This document shows positions 25,780 through 34,046 of a stretch of DNA of 64,000 nucleotides, one piece after another. The position numbers and the translations under genes are program-made. The notes under the pieces are model-generated. The model searched no databases, was not told the DNA's origin, and saw only the letters and a list, made by a program, of their open reading frames with translations. Source of the stretch: Endozoicomonas sp965199185 (GTDB lineage Bacteria > Pseudomonadota > Gammaproteobacteria > Pseudomonadales > Endozoicomonadaceae); assembly GCA_965199185.1 (NCBI GenBank), contig CBDAQW010000041.1, positions 10,239 through 74,238 on the forward strand, in the 5' to 3' direction. Numbering within the stretch: the stretch's first letter is position 1; each line of letters opens with the position of its first letter.

Positions 25780-25828
25780 CCCAAACGGGACACCGCGCCC
25801 GTTTGGGGGAGCTGTGTCCCTTTTTTTT
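25780..25828 (+). promoter_or_regulatory. Attenuator-like competing hairpins and T8 before VWA gene
   Basis: CCCAAACGGG (25780-25789) and CCCGTTTGGG (25798-25807) form a perfect 10-base stem. GGGACAC (25787-25793) can instead pair with GTGTCCC (25814-25820), which is directly followed by eight T. The two structures share GGG and exclude each other, as in attenuators. The next start is 18 bases later. Confidence 0.65.
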
Positions 25829-25846
25829 ATTGAAGAGGAAAACGAC

Positions 25847-27598
25847 ATGGCGCCTGTATTACAGAAAGCCCTGCCGATTGTTGGCAGTGCCCTTGGAAGG
25901 AGAATGGGTGTGCGAGTGGAAGTCTCTGGTCATAAAGCCTGTACCGATGGTGAATGCATCTGGCTACCGGCGTTTGAATTGGAAAACCAGCATCAGGAAG
26001 AGTTTTGCTGGGGCTACCTCGCGCATGAAGCGGCTCACGTCCGCTTTACGGATTTTTCACTGGATTATGACGGCTCACCGCTGAGACAGCGACTGACTAA
26101 TCTCTTTGAAGATATTCGCATCGAGAAAGCAATGACCAAAGTGTATCCCGGTGCAGGATTAACCCTGAACAAACTGATCGGTCATCTGGTGCAAGAGGGG
26201 CGTTTAACTGCGCCTAAAGCGGATGATTTATCGATGACTTTGCTGCACAACGCTTTACTGGTGATTCTGCGTTTTGATGTTCTGGAGCAAAGCGCTTTAG
26301 AGCCTCTTGCCAGAGAAGCCCGTGAGGTGTTGGAAGCAAGACTTTCGAATAACCTTCTGATGTCGCTTAATTCAATACTTAATCAAGTACCTGAACTGAG
26401 TAGCACTCTGGATGCCAGAAATCTGGCAGATGAAGTGATTGCGTTATTTCAGAATCACAGGAATGAGGATTCTGAAAACCGAGAATCGGATGAGAGCAGT
26501 GGTGACAGCACCGATAAATCCGAGAATCTGCCAGAAGAGCAGAACACTGATGCTGAGAATGGTGAAAACCACCAGAGTCAGAATGACAAATCAGAATCTG
26601 AGCCAGAGGATGATTTGGAATCCGATTCTGAAGAAGGAAGTCAGGACAATCCTGAGAATGTGTCAGACAACGTAGAAGCTTCAGAAAAGGCTGAAGACGA
26701 CAGTTTTGACAAGACTCTCGGTGAGCTCCTGAATTCCACTAAAGCCGACTGGCCTGAAGACCTGTTTCAGGTGATTGGTCAGGAACTGGAAAACTGGAGT
26801 CAACATAAGGGAGCCGGTCTATCAGCGATCACCACGACACCGCAGGTGGATGAAGTGATCGTGGATGATCAGGACAGGGACTATGCCAAGACTTTGCTGT
26901 GGAACGCGCAGTCAGAATCCAGCCGATTAGCCGCACAGCTTTCTGGCTTGGTTCAGGCTAAAACCCTAACCCGATGCAGAATCGGTAAACGAGGTATGAA
27001 GCTGGATGGAAGACGCTTGCACCGGACTGCATTGAACGACGGTCGTTTATTCAAGAAACGATCTGAGTCAATCGCCATTGATGCCTGCGTTCACATCTCG
27101 CTGGATATCTCGTCATCCATGGCTTCAAGGATGCCACTGGCAAGAGAAGCTGTTTTATCCCTACTGATGGCTTTGAAAACCATCAAAGGAGTAACCGCTT
27201 CAGCTTCTGCCTATCCCGGTATTTCAGAGGAACGGGTTTATTCCGTCGCTGCTGGACAGGATAAGCCAACAATGATTGCTGAACGATTGGCGGCTCTGTA
27301 CAGCCATGACACCACACCAATGGCTACCGGTCTTTGGAATGGTATCCATCAGGTGCTTCAGGAAAAGGCGCAACGCCGTCTGATTTTGATGATTACCGAT
27401 GGTGAGCCTGACAGTGATCATCATGGTGCCGTGGTTGATCTGGTGGAGCGTTGCCAGCATTCAGGGCTTGATGTGATTGGACTGGGTATCTGTACGCCAC
27501 TGATTAAAGAGCTGTTTCCATATAGCCTGACTATTGAGCAGCTATCTGATCTCAAGTCTGCTTTGTTTGCAATGGCCTCAGACTGGTTGCTGTGCTGA
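25847..27598 (+). CDS. CobT-like VWA protein with HEXXH motif
   Basis: About 583 residues. The N-terminal domain has LAHEAAHVRF, an HEXXH zinc-protease-like motif, and LTNLFEDIRIEK. A highly acidic linker (about residues 205-290, rich in Ser, Glu and Asp) follows. The C-terminal von Willebrand A domain has a MIDAS (LDISSSM), then TPMATGLWNG and LMITDGEPDSD. CobT-type proteins pair with CobS/MoxR ATPases in chelatase-like complexes. Here there is no cobalamin gene, so the substrate is different. Start 25847 has GAAGAGGAA upstream; the longer frame to 25718 overlaps the previous gene and the hairpins. Confidence 0.85.
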   Translation: MAPVLQKALPIVGSALGRRMGVRVEVSGHKACTDGECIWLPAFELENQHQEEFCWGYLAHEAAHVRFTDFSLDYDGSPLRQRLTNLFEDIRIEKAMTKVYPGAGLTLNKLIGHLVQEGRLTAPKADDLSMTLLHNALLVILRFDVLEQSALEPLAREAREVLEARLSNNLLMSLNSILNQVPELSSTLDARNLADEVIALFQNHRNEDSENRESDESSGDSTDKSENLPEEQNTDAENGENHQSQNDKSESEPEDDLESDSEEGSQDNPENVSDNVEASEKAEDDSFDKTLGELLNSTKADWPEDLFQVIGQELENWSQHKGAGLSAITTTPQVDEVIVDDQDRDYAKTLLWNAQSESSRLAAQLSGLVQAKTLTRCRIGKRGMKLDGRRLHRTALNDGRLFKKRSESIAIDACVHISLDISSSMASRMPLAREAVLSLLMALKTIKGVTASASAYPGISEERVYSVAAGQDKPTMIAERLAALYSHDTTPMATGLWNGIHQVLQEKAQRRLILMITDGEPDSDHHGAVVDLVERCQHSGLDVIGLGICTPLIKELFPYSLTIEQLSDLKSALFAMASDWLLC

Positions 27599-27616
27599 TT
27601 AGCTCGTAAGACTATT

Positions 27617-27646
27617 ACTCCTCCGGTTTTCGGGGGAGTATTTTTT
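27617..27646 (+). terminator. Rho-independent terminator after the VWA gene
   Basis: ACTCCTCCGG, TTTT loop, CGGGGGAGT, then ATTTTTT. It ends the bet-exo-moxR-VWA transcription unit 18 bases after the last stop codon. Confidence 0.85.
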
Positions 27647-27744
27647 GTTGACTTCCCAAAAGTACTTGAGACTAAAGAGCAAACAAAATTTTCCACAGGC
27701 TTACCAACAGAAATTGTGAATAACTCTATATCGATCCGCTCAAA

Positions 27745-27914
27745 GTGCTGATGGTTGTGCTGATAGTGTCGGAGGCTGGGGGAAAATGTGCTGATGCCAG
27801 AGGAAGGTGCTGATCCAGAGCAAAGGGCATCGTTCAGCAGATACAAAAAAACCGACCATAAAAATGATCGGCTTTGATGTTTGACCGTTTGAATGTGCTG
27901 ATGGTTGTGCTGAT
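27745..27914 (+). repeat. Six GTGCTGAT octamers in direct orientation
   Basis: Exact copies begin at 27745, 27757, 27788, 27807, 27895 and 27907. The first two and last two form identical 20-base blocks with 12-base spacing, 150 bases apart. The array ends 80 bases before the inverted tRNA fragment. The stretch 27647-27993 has no credible gene. The sites could bind an integrase, a directionality factor or a replication initiator. Confidence 0.7.
27845..27871 (-). terminator. Leftward rho-independent terminator
   Basis: On the minus strand CCGATCAT, a short T-rich loop and ATGGTCGG form a stem with one mismatch, followed by seven T. It would stop transcripts arriving from the tRNA-like fragment to its right. 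Confidence 0.55.
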
Positions 27915-27993
27915 TTCACCTTCAAACGACATAAGACAAATATCCTTTTTTGTCCCAATCGCCCCGTAAGTCTTTGAAACTTAAGGGTAAATT

Positions 27994-28038
27994 TGGTGCC
28001 GACACCAAGAGTCGAACTCGGGACCCACTGATTACAAG
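27994..28038 (-). other. Inverted copy of the tRNA-Thr 3' end (att site)
   Basis: The reverse complement equals the last 45 bases of tRNA-Thr with one change, TGTCGGC instead of TGCCGGC in the acceptor end. No 5' half of a tRNA follows, so it is a truncated copy produced by integration. The integrase starts 232 bases away on the side corresponding to the missing 5' half. Confidence 0.85.
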
Positions 28039-28166
28039 CGGCGGTAATTAGACTTCCGTACCGTTCCTTGAAATTCCGTTATAATAGTCTCAAGCCCTTG
28101 ATATATAGGCTCTAGGGGAATTAGCATTCCCATACCATGCCATAAAAAACCGCTACAGCCCGACCA

Positions 28167-28212
28167 AAACAGGGAGCATTACAGGTCAAGAAATCGGGAT
28201 TGCTCCCTGTTT
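28167..28212. promoter_or_regulatory. 12-base inverted repeat in the integrase leader
   Basis: AAACAGGGAGCA (28167-28178) and TGCTCCCTGTTT (28201-28212) are perfect complements with a 22-base loop, 58 bases before int. It could be a terminator for leftward reading or a regulator site. The whole gap 28039-28270 has no gene; a TATAAT lies at 28080. Confidence 0.5.
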
Positions 28213-28270
28213 CTCTGTTAGTGATTTTTGGGCAATACGAAATCAAGACACGGAATGGAGGATTAGCAGT

Positions 28271-29677
28271 ATGGGGAGACTCACTGATCTGAAATTAAGA
28301 AGCCTGAAAGGCAAGGCGAGCGAACCCGTAGGCAGTCGAGGCGATGGAACCCTTCTGTTTTGGCGTAGACCGTCAAAAGCTATTGAGGCTTATTTTAGAT
28401 ATTGGGACGAAGGCAAAGAAACCTTTATCAAAATCGGCACATTCAAGACCACCAGAGACGGACACGGCTTCACGCTGGCAGAGTGTCGAGACAAAGCACA
28501 AGACTTTTCCAGAATTCGCAGGGAAATAGATTACGACCTGAAAGAACACCTTGAAGCACAAAGCCACCAGCAGAAGCAGGAGCGAATAGAAGCCAAGCGA
28601 AAGCAGGAGGCAGAATCCAGCAGGGGAACCTTTGCCGATCTGATGGAGGCTTACCTTGCTGATCAGGACGAACAGGGGAAAGGTTCAGTCCATCAAACCC
28701 GACAGGCATTCGAGCGCAACATACACAGGGCCTATCCTGAGATAGCCACCAAGAAAGCCAGAGACGTAAGCCCGGACGATATAGTAACTATACTGGCAGC
28801 TATCCATAACCGAGGCTCAGCCGCCGAATCGGTTCGGGTACGGGCATTGATGAACGCCTGTTTTAACTTTGGGATGCAGAGCGACTACGCCCCTACCCGA
28901 GTGGGTGATAAGCGGTTTCACATACAGCACAATCCGGTATCAGCCACTAAGAAAAACACCAACGCCGTTAAAGTCGGCGATCGTGTATTAAGTCACAGTG
29001 AAGTTAAACAGCTTTGGGATAATATTCAGGACGTAAACCGTGTTGGTTTTGTTATGGGCTGCTTTATTCGCTTTATGCTGGCTACCGGAGGACAGCGACC
29101 ATTACAGCTACTCAGAGCCAGCTGGGACGACTACGACTTTGACCGGCACTGTGTAACACTCACTGATAAAAAGGGGAAACAGGGCACCCTTAAAATACAT
29201 GTAGTCCCCCTGAGTCAACGGGCACTGTCGATACTGGATGAAGTCAGGGAAGTATCAGGCTCTTACCCTTGGCCTTTCTGTTCAGGCGTACCGAGCAGGA
29301 AGAAAGAAACCAAAGGACAGCTTATCCCTATGGAGCTGGAATCATTAAAGAATGGCTTCAGGCGTTACAATCACCAGTTAATCGAGCAGGCCAAAGCAGA
29401 AGGTAAACCCGAACCAAAATGGTTCACCGCCCGGGACATACGCAGAACCATAAAAAACATTCTGATTGATGCGGGTGTAAACCGTGAACAAAGGAACCTG
29501 CTACAGTCTCACGCACAAACCGGAGTGGATGTTAAACACTACGACCGGCACGAACACTTACCAGAGAAGCGGGAAAGCATGAGACGCTACGACGCTTTGC
29601 TTGACAAGATTATCAAGGGTGAAGACACAAAGCTGGTGGACTTGGAAACATACCGGCAGCGATCCACCAGCCACTAA
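28271..29677 (+). CDS. int: Tyrosine recombinase integrase
   Basis: Site-specific recombinase of the P4-like type, 468 residues. The N-terminal region (to about residue 80) resembles the DUF4102 domain. A charged coiled coil follows (about residues 95-120), then the core-binding domain, then the catalytic domain. Catalytic residues fit R (LATGGQRPLQLLRASW), the ARDIRRT box, LLQSH and Tyr in VKHYDRHE. GGAGG lies before the ATG. It is 232 bases from the inverted tRNA-Thr copy, which supports tRNA-Thr as its target. Confidence 0.9.
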   Translation: MGRLTDLKLRSLKGKASEPVGSRGDGTLLFWRRPSKAIEAYFRYWDEGKETFIKIGTFKTTRDGHGFTLAECRDKAQDFSRIRREIDYDLKEHLEAQSHQQKQERIEAKRKQEAESSRGTFADLMEAYLADQDEQGKGSVHQTRQAFERNIHRAYPEIATKKARDVSPDDIVTILAAIHNRGSAAESVRVRALMNACFNFGMQSDYAPTRVGDKRFHIQHNPVSATKKNTNAVKVGDRVLSHSEVKQLWDNIQDVNRVGFVMGCFIRFMLATGGQRPLQLLRASWDDYDFDRHCVTLTDKKGKQGTLKIHVVPLSQRALSILDEVREVSGSYPWPFCSGVPSRKKETKGQLIPMELESLKNGFRRYNHQLIEQAKAEGKPEPKWFTARDIRRTIKNILIDAGVNREQRNLLQSHAQTGVDVKHYDRHEHLPEKRESMRRYDALLDKIIKGEDTKLVDLETYRQRSTSH

Positions 29678-29694
29678 CAACCGGAGCATAAATC

Positions 29695-29889
29695 ATGAAG
29701 CCACAACCCGCACCGCAATATATAACGGATGAACAGGGCAACCGGGTATCCGTCGTTTTGCCCGTCGATAAGTACCAGGAGCTTTTAGACGATCTTGAAG
29801 ACCTGGCAACAGTGGCAGAGCGGAAAGACGAAGAGACCGTTTCTCACAATGATGTAATCAAGGCTCTGAAAGCTGATGGCAAGTTATGA
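29695..29889 (+). CDS. Phd/RelB-like antitoxin
   Basis: A 64-residue antitoxin of the small Phd/RelB group: ITDEQGNRVSVVLPVDKYQE followed by LLDDLEDLATVAERKDE, then a short acidic tail. Its gene overlaps the following RelE toxin gene by 14 bases. It begins 17 bases after the integrase stop, so int and the pair may be co-transcribed, a common stabilising arrangement on islands. Confidence 0.85.
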   Translation: MKPQPAPQYITDEQGNRVSVVLPVDKYQELLDDLEDLATVAERKDEETVSHNDVIKALKADGKL

Positions 29890-30136
29890 ATTACGCTGGA
29901 AGCGTTCAGCCCTGAAAGAGCTTCAGAAGTTACCCAAGCACACTGTTAGCAGGCTTGTCGCTTTGGCTGAATCGCTGGTGGATGATCCACGACCCACAGG
30001 CTGTAAAAAGCTGGTAGGTACAGACCATACATACCGGGTCAGAACCGGAGACTACCGGCTTGTGTACCAGGTACATAACGGACAGTTAATCATTGAGGTT
30101 GTGAAAGTGGGCCACCGGAAAGAGGTTTACCGTTAG
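29876..30136 (+). CDS. RelE-family toxin
   Basis: An 86-residue RelE-fold mRNA interferase. MASYELRWKRSALKELQKLP is the typical start, and HTYRVRTGDYRLVYQV then EVVKVGHRKEVYR carry the conserved Arg, Tyr and His residues of RelE toxins. Translation overlaps the antitoxin. Confidence 0.92.
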   Translation: MASYELRWKRSALKELQKLPKHTVSRLVALAESLVDDPRPTGCKKLVGTDHTYRVRTGDYRLVYQVHNGQLIIEVVKVGHRKEVYR

Positions 30137-30287
30137 GTCTATTTTTTGAACTTGGATTGCGTGAGGATGATCCAGATTTGGATGATCTTCACAAGAATAA
30201 GCCAGTCTAGGGAGAGCTACCCGAAAAGGCGGATAACCCACCCGCCCTGTCTGGTTTTCTCATTTGGTGGGATCGCTGGGGGCAGTG

Positions 30288-30869
30288 ATGAAATCAGATG
30301 AATCACTTTCATATTTTGTAACACTAGAAGAACTCATTTCTCAGGTAGGGGTGACCGAACAGAAAGTATTTGAAGATTGTATGTTTAACGAGCTTGGTGT
30401 GTACAGCTATATCAATCCGGGGTATTTTCAGTTCAACCCTTCTGATGTGGTGCCTAATTACAAAGACATATTGGAAAGAGGGATCGTCATTGAAGGCGGT
30501 TCAGAATTCACAATTGATGACTATGGTAATACAGTTCATCGGGAGACAGGTAAGGTCATACCATCTTTGTCTAGGGGATATTATCGCATTCAGCCTGAGG
30601 ACTTATTACACATATTCCAAGATGGCGAGGGGTATGTAAATCTTGTTGAATTTAAATACGGGTCATTTGTAATTGAAGTGGATGAATTCAAGCATAAGGT
30701 GCCCCATAGCTATACAGTGCCTTTAGAAAAACCTGTATTGGTTCATAAAAGCTGGGTTAGATTTGATCGTTCAGATGTTGAAGATTACAAAGAGATTGTT
30801 GATAACCTCAGAAACGATATACTGTTATCAGCCTGCTCGCCACGCCTGAAGAAGCGAATAACACTATGA
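30288..30869 (+). CDS. Hypothetical protein
   Basis: A 193-residue soluble, acidic protein that I do not recognise. It starts MKSDESLSYFVTLEELISQ, and the first 40 residues could be a small helix-turn-helix-like fold similar to phage regulators. The middle has YYRIQPEDLLHIF and the tail ends RLKKRITL. ATG 30288 follows TGGGGGCAG; an in-frame start at 30264 also exists. It lies alone between the RelE toxin and a convergent secreted-protein gene. Confidence 0.6.
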   Translation: MKSDESLSYFVTLEELISQVGVTEQKVFEDCMFNELGVYSYINPGYFQFNPSDVVPNYKDILERGIVIEGGSEFTIDDYGNTVHRETGKVIPSLSRGYYRIQPEDLLHIFQDGEGYVNLVEFKYGSFVIEVDEFKHKVPHSYTVPLEKPVLVHKSWVRFDRSDVEDYKEIVDNLRNDILLSACSPRLKKRITL

Positions 30870-30904
30870 ATCTTGTCCTGCCTGATCAACGGGTCTTTGA
30901 TTGT

Positions 30905-31384
30905 TTAACGTGGACTGGTATGTAACAGTGAGTTGAAAAAAGTGGTCAAGGTGTCTTTCATACTTGGAACGTGTTGCTTTTCAATAATGCAGCAAACATC
31001 GAGGTTTCCAAGCCAAGGATGTTTAAATGAGTCGCAATGAAGCTCTCCATCTTGTTCTTTATTAGCCAAAGATAAGATTTTGCCTGCGTTTTGTGTCGAG
31101 CTCTTTGAAAAAAACATATCTCCTGAATAGAAAGTTAAGCCCGGGGTAAATTCTATAGTCCTTTCTGCACTTTTAATCGTCAACGTATGCTGATCGGCAT
31201 TGTAAGTAGCAAAAGCATAATTTTGATTAAATAAATTGATCAAGCCCGCACTCAGAATGCTCTGAACCACCTCGCTGTGCGACTCAGTGAAGTCATTAAT
31301 AAAATATTCACACTCCTCAAGCGTCATTGAAAATAACGGCCTCCCCCATAGCAGTAAAAACAAAACCAACCATTTTTTTTTCAT
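30905..31384 (-). CDS. Hypothetical secreted protein
   Basis: A 159-residue protein with a strong signal peptide (MKKKWLVLFLLLWGRPLFS) and a mature part with three cysteines (ECEY, LHCDSF, DVCCII region). I know no family. Start 31384 is chosen because it begins the signal peptide; an in-frame extension to 31510 would overlap the phage-gene fragment on the other strand. Convergent with the gene at 30288. Confidence 0.55.
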   Translation of the reverse strand: MKKKWLVLFLLLWGRPLFSMTLEECEYFINDFTESHSEVVQSILSAGLINLFNQNYAFATYNADQHTLTIKSAERTIEFTPGLTFYSGDMFFSKSSTQNAGKILSLANKEQDGELHCDSFKHPWLGNLDVCCIIEKQHVPSMKDTLTTFFNSLLHTSPR

Positions 31385-31397
31385 AGAGAGAACCTTG

Positions 31398-31695
31398 ATG
31401 GCTATAAATAGTACGGATGTAAAACTCTTTGAAAGCCAGCGCCTCAGCGATGAGCAAGATGGCGGTGGTCGTGCTACTGAAAACGAGGTGATGGACGTCA
31501 ACGTCAACAACCTGTTTCAGGACATCTCAAGGATAGACCGTACTATTGGTGATGTGGCTTTTCATAAGGTTTTTGTCGGTATCAGTACCGATAATAATGA
31601 TTCTTACCCTGGCAGCCATGTCATTCTCACCAAGAATGCCAAAGAATCAAAACATCAATGCCCTTTTGTTTAACACCGACAGTCAGACCGATTAA
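31398..31695 (+). pseudogene. Frameshifted 5' fragment of a phage-like protein gene
   Basis: MAINSTDVKLFESQRLSDEQ, then DGGGRATENEV, VNNLFQDISRIDRTIGDVA and VFVGISTDNNDSY follow a conserved protein that I know from phage or phage-like regions. Near 31640 the homology continues in another frame as NINALLFNTDSQTD and then meets a stop. The rest of the gene, expected to be much longer, is absent. This is a remnant. Confidence 0.5.
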
Positions 31696-31921
31696 CGGCA
31701 AAGCGCAGTATGCTCGTTTGACCAAGGTGGAACACAGATAAGCAGTTTGCTTATTTAACCCTCTTGCTCAGGAAGCCTGTCCGTTATGTCTTTGTATGGA
31801 GAACTATAACCACTTCAGTCACACATGACGTTTTATATACTTAAATGTATTAAACACAGTTTGTTTATTGGCACAATGTACTCATAATGCTTATTTCCCC
31901 TTCCTTTCCTGCTAGTAATCT

Positions 31922-32158
31922 TTAAGTATGGGGAATCACCCTCAAGAAAAATGGCGCTGACAAAAGCAGGTGGACATGGTCTTTACTCACTACACATTGC
32001 AAGATATCAATTTCAAAGGCCTGGCACGTTTCTCGTATGAGTTCTCTCACCCTGATACCAACATCTCCCTTCAGCACTTGGGTATGAACCCTACAGCGGA
32101 GGCTGCTCTCCCATCTCCTGACACCTATTATCCACAGGTATGCGACAATATGAGTCAC
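31922..32158 (-). pseudogene. IS200/IS605-type TnpA remnant
   Basis: The minus strand encodes GDVGIRVRELIRETCQAFEI and VSKDHVHLLLSAP; DHVHLL holds the HUH motif of Y1 transposases. The N-terminal strands are garbled and the C-terminal part with the catalytic Tyr is missing, so only about half of TnpA remains. 31696-31921 and 32159-32369 hold nothing I can identify. Confidence 0.75.
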
Positions 32159-32369
32159 ATTCGAACCAAAACCTTAAAAAATTCTCGGAAAATTGGATAG
32201 TCTAAGCTTTGTGTCGTCTACCGATACAGTGAAAAACATGTTAAAGGTAGACTCAATCATTACAACTCACTTCCCAAGCTACCGAGAACCATGCTTCGTT
32301 AAAGTCTGTAGACGACTATGGCTAATCTTTGGGCGGTAGTGTGCCCGATAATTCAATACCTTTTTCTCT

Positions 32370-34046
32370 ATGAATACTACCGAGCAAGAATTTCTCAACA
32401 GCCTTGAGAAAAAACTCTGGACCAGTGCCGACAAGCTGCGCTCCACTCTCGATGCCGCGCAATACAAACACACCGTACTGGGTCTGGTCTTTCTGAAATA
32501 CGTCTCCGACGCCTTTGATATCCGTCGGGATGAGCTGACCGAACAGTTCAAAACCGAAGATCACGAATACTTTTTAGACCCTGAAGAGTTCGGCCCATTC
32601 GACAGCGACGACTATGCAGCCGCCGTCGCCGAAGAACTGGAAGAACGGGATTACTACACCGAGGCCAATGTCTTCTGGGTGCCCAAACCGGCCCGCTGGG
32701 AATTTCTGCAAAACCAGAACAAGGTCGTGATTACCGGCGAACTGGAAGTGGGGGAAGGTAGCAAGCTTAAAAAAATCCGTTCCGTCGGCCAGCTGATCGA
32801 CAATGCGCTGGAAGCTATCGAACACGACAACACCAAGCTCAAAGGCGTACTCCACAAACGCTACACCCAACTTCAAATCGATCAGGCCAAGCTGGGCGAA
32901 CTGATTGATCTGATTGCCACTGTTCCTTTTAAACACGATTCGCTGGATTCCAAAGACATCCTCGGCCATGTGTACGAATATTTCCTCGGTCAATTTGCCT
33001 TGGCCGAAGGCAAAAAAGGCGGACAGTTCTACACCCCTAAATCCATCGTCAGTCTGATAGTGCAAATGCTCGAACCTTTTAAAGGGCGGGTTTACGACCC
33101 AGCCATGGGTTCCGGCGGTTTTTTTGTGCAGTCCGAACATTTTATCAGTGCCCACAAAGGCCGCATTGGTGATGTGTCTATTTACGGGCAGGAATACAAC
33201 CACACCACTTGGCAGCTGGCGGCCATGAACATGGCGATTCGTGGCATCGACTTTAACTTTGGTAAAGAACCTGCCAACACCTACACCAACGATCAGCACC
33301 CCGATTTGCGGGCAGATTTTGTGATGGCCAACCCGCCGTTCAATATGAAAGAGTGGGATACCGGCGTAAGCGATGACGACCCCCGCTGGCAATACGGCAC
33401 GCCGCCATCGAGCAATGCCAACTTCGCCTGGCTGCAACATATGCTCTACCATCTGGCACCTAATGGCAGCATAGGTTTGTTGCTGGCCAACGGTTCCATG
33501 AGTTCCAACACTAATAATGAAGGCGCTATTCGCAAAGCCTTAATTGAAAACGATCTGGTGGAATGTATGGTCGCCCTGCCCGGCCAGCTGTTTACCAACA
33601 CCCAGATTCCCGCCTGTATCTGGTTTTTAACCAAAAACAAAACTGAACGTACCAATGCCCGTGGTCGTAAATTACGTAACCGTAAAGGCGAAGTGCTGTT
33701 TATTGATGCTCGCAATCTTGGCTATATGAAAGACCGAGTGTTGCGTTATTTTGCTCAGGACGATCTCAATAAAGTCACCGAGATTTTCCATCACTGGCAG
33801 ACCGGAGAAAACTACGAAGATGAAGCCGGTTTCTGCAAATCTGCTGAATTTGAAGAACTGCAAAAACACGACTTTGTTCTGACACCGGGGCGTTATGTGG
33901 GTGCGGCTGCGGAAGAAGATGATGGAGAACCCTTTGCTGAGAAAATGGCGAGACTCACAGGCCAGTTGAAAGAACAGTTTGCTGAGTCGGATCGGTTGGA
34001 AAAGGAGATTAAGGTGAACTTGGCGGGGTTGGGTTATGATGTGTAG
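32370..34046 (+). CDS. hsdM: Type I restriction-modification methyltransferase HsdM
   Basis: N6-adenine methyltransferase subunit, 558 residues. The N-terminal HsdM domain (TEQEFLNSLEKKLWTSADKL) precedes the catalytic domain with GQFYTPKSIVSLIVQML, the SAM-binding DPAMGSGGFF near residue 243, and the catalytic NPPF near 321. Later VALPGQLFTNTQIPACIWFL is typical. The reading frame is intact. No strong RBS is visible. It overlaps hsdS by 11 bases. Confidence 0.95.
   Translation: MNTTEQEFLNSLEKKLWTSADKLRSTLDAAQYKHTVLGLVFLKYVSDAFDIRRDELTEQFKTEDHEYFLDPEEFGPFDSDDYAAAVAEELEERDYYTEANVFWVPKPARWEFLQNQNKVVITGELEVGEGSKLKKIRSVGQLIDNALEAIEHDNTKLKGVLHKRYTQLQIDQAKLGELIDLIATVPFKHDSLDSKDILGHVYEYFLGQFALAEGKKGGQFYTPKSIVSLIVQMLEPFKGRVYDPAMGSGGFFVQSEHFISAHKGRIGDVSIYGQEYNHTTWQLAAMNMAIRGIDFNFGKEPANTYTNDQHPDLRADFVMANPPFNMKEWDTGVSDDDPRWQYGTPPSSNANFAWLQHMLYHLAPNGSIGLLLANGSMSSNTNNEGAIRKALIENDLVECMVALPGQLFTNTQIPACIWFLTKNKTERTNARGRKLRNRKGEVLFIDARNLGYMKDRVLRYFAQDDLNKVTEIFHHWQTGENYEDEAGFCKSAEFEELQKHDFVLTPGRYVGAAAEEDDGEPFAEKMARLTGQLKEQFAESDRLEKEIKVNLAGLGYDV

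Noticed and set aside
27745..27914. CRISPR-like array from the GTGCTGAT repeats
   Set aside because: Repeats are only 8 bases with irregular spacing and no cas genes; a protein-binding array fits better.
32574..33452. Long minus-strand frame of 292 codons inside hsdM
   Set aside because: It lies wholly opposite the conserved hsdM gene and has the amino-acid bias of an antisense shadow.
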